NCBI GenBank assembly: GCA_030152105.1
Contig: JASLIH010000106.1
Span: 1-12,705, forward strand
DNA length: 12,705 nt
Origin: Actinomycetes bacterium
Lineage (GTDB): Bacteria > Actinomycetota > CALGFH01
Reading direction: 5' to 3'
In this document: positions 12,649 through 12,705 of the stretch, piece after piece
Layout: each line of letters begins with the position of its first letter
Position numbering within the stretch: position 1 is the stretch's first letter
Notes under the pieces: generated by a model
Seen by the model: only the letters and a program-made list of their open reading frames with translations
Databases searched by the model: none
Told to the model about the DNA's origin: nothing
Translations under genes and position numbers: made by a program

Positions 12649-12705
12649 CTAGTCGCCGGTTACGCCGTCGATCGCCTCTCTGATGATGTCGGCGTGACCG
12701 TTGTG
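12649..12705 (-). CDS. DinB/DUF664-family protein, C-terminal end (runs off right edge)
   Basis: The minus strand enters the window in frame as HNGHADIIREAIDGVTGD and stops at TAG (12649-12651). This is the closing helix of DinB-superfamily DUF664 proteins, where the His of 'RHNGHADllREaiDG.TG' is one of the metal ligands of the four-helix bundle. Members include thiol-dependent (mycothiol or bacillithiol) transferases and uncharacterised proteins common in actinobacteria. Only 18 residues are visible, so the family call rests on this motif alone. Confidence 0.65.
   Translation of the reverse strand, partial: HNGHADIIREAIDGVTGD

Overview
The window is high-GC DNA with GTG/TTG starts, purine-rich ribosome binding sites and gene families typical of Actinomycetota: GAF-ANTAR, an SGLT-like sodium/solute symporter, DUF2127, a Ddn-like F420 protein and a PadR repressor. 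It looks like an accessory or slowly decaying chromosomal segment. Intact operons alternate with clearly broken genes. I see no tRNA, rRNA, CRISPR array or phage module.

Layout. (1) 1-2057, minus strand: an envelope-glycosylation pair. A GtrA-like flippase domain fused to an HPr-kinase-like P-loop domain overlaps the start of a GT39/ArnT-type membrane glycosyltransferase that runs off the left edge. (2) 2058-2734: a divergent intergenic region with a compact, potentially folded element and two perfect palindromes. (3) 2735-about 5575, plus strand: a sugar-uptake operon of an SSS symporter, a small two-helix membrane protein and a ROK sugar kinase. The kinase is a pseudogene with four frameshifts, a nonsense codon and a missing 3' end. 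(4) 6147-7088: a GAF-ANTAR antiterminator with an unusual heptad-repeat tail. (5) 7200-7890, minus: a frameshifted IS481-type transposase remnant, followed by an orphan gene tail coupled to a 62-aa ORF. (6) 8571-9652, minus: a VOC protein coupled to the remains of a chromate transporter, which is joined to a flavodoxin-family fragment. A divergent PadR repressor (9712-10005) lies across a perfect TATCGA/TCGATA operator. (7) 10299-11010, plus: a TatA/E-like protein and a DUF2127 membrane protein. (8) 11030-11164, minus: an F420-dependent (Ddn-like) protein truncated to 44 residues. (9) 11794-12372, plus: a DUF1062 zinc-ribbon protein. (10) 12649-12705, minus: the last codons of a DinB/DUF664 protein.

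How the parts fit. The symporter and small membrane protein probably form one transport unit, with the kinase as the former sugar-phosphorylating partner. PadR probably represses the VOC-chrA unit, which has lost its transporter. Several broken genes could be rejoined by adding one base at a short G or C run. Some frameshifts may therefore be sequencing errors, but lost termini, nonsense codons and altered catalytic motifs show that part of the decay is real. The most unusual intact items are the GtrA-HprK fusion, the heptad-tailed ANTAR protein, the symporter with its possible small subunit, and the candidate folded leader in front of the symporter.
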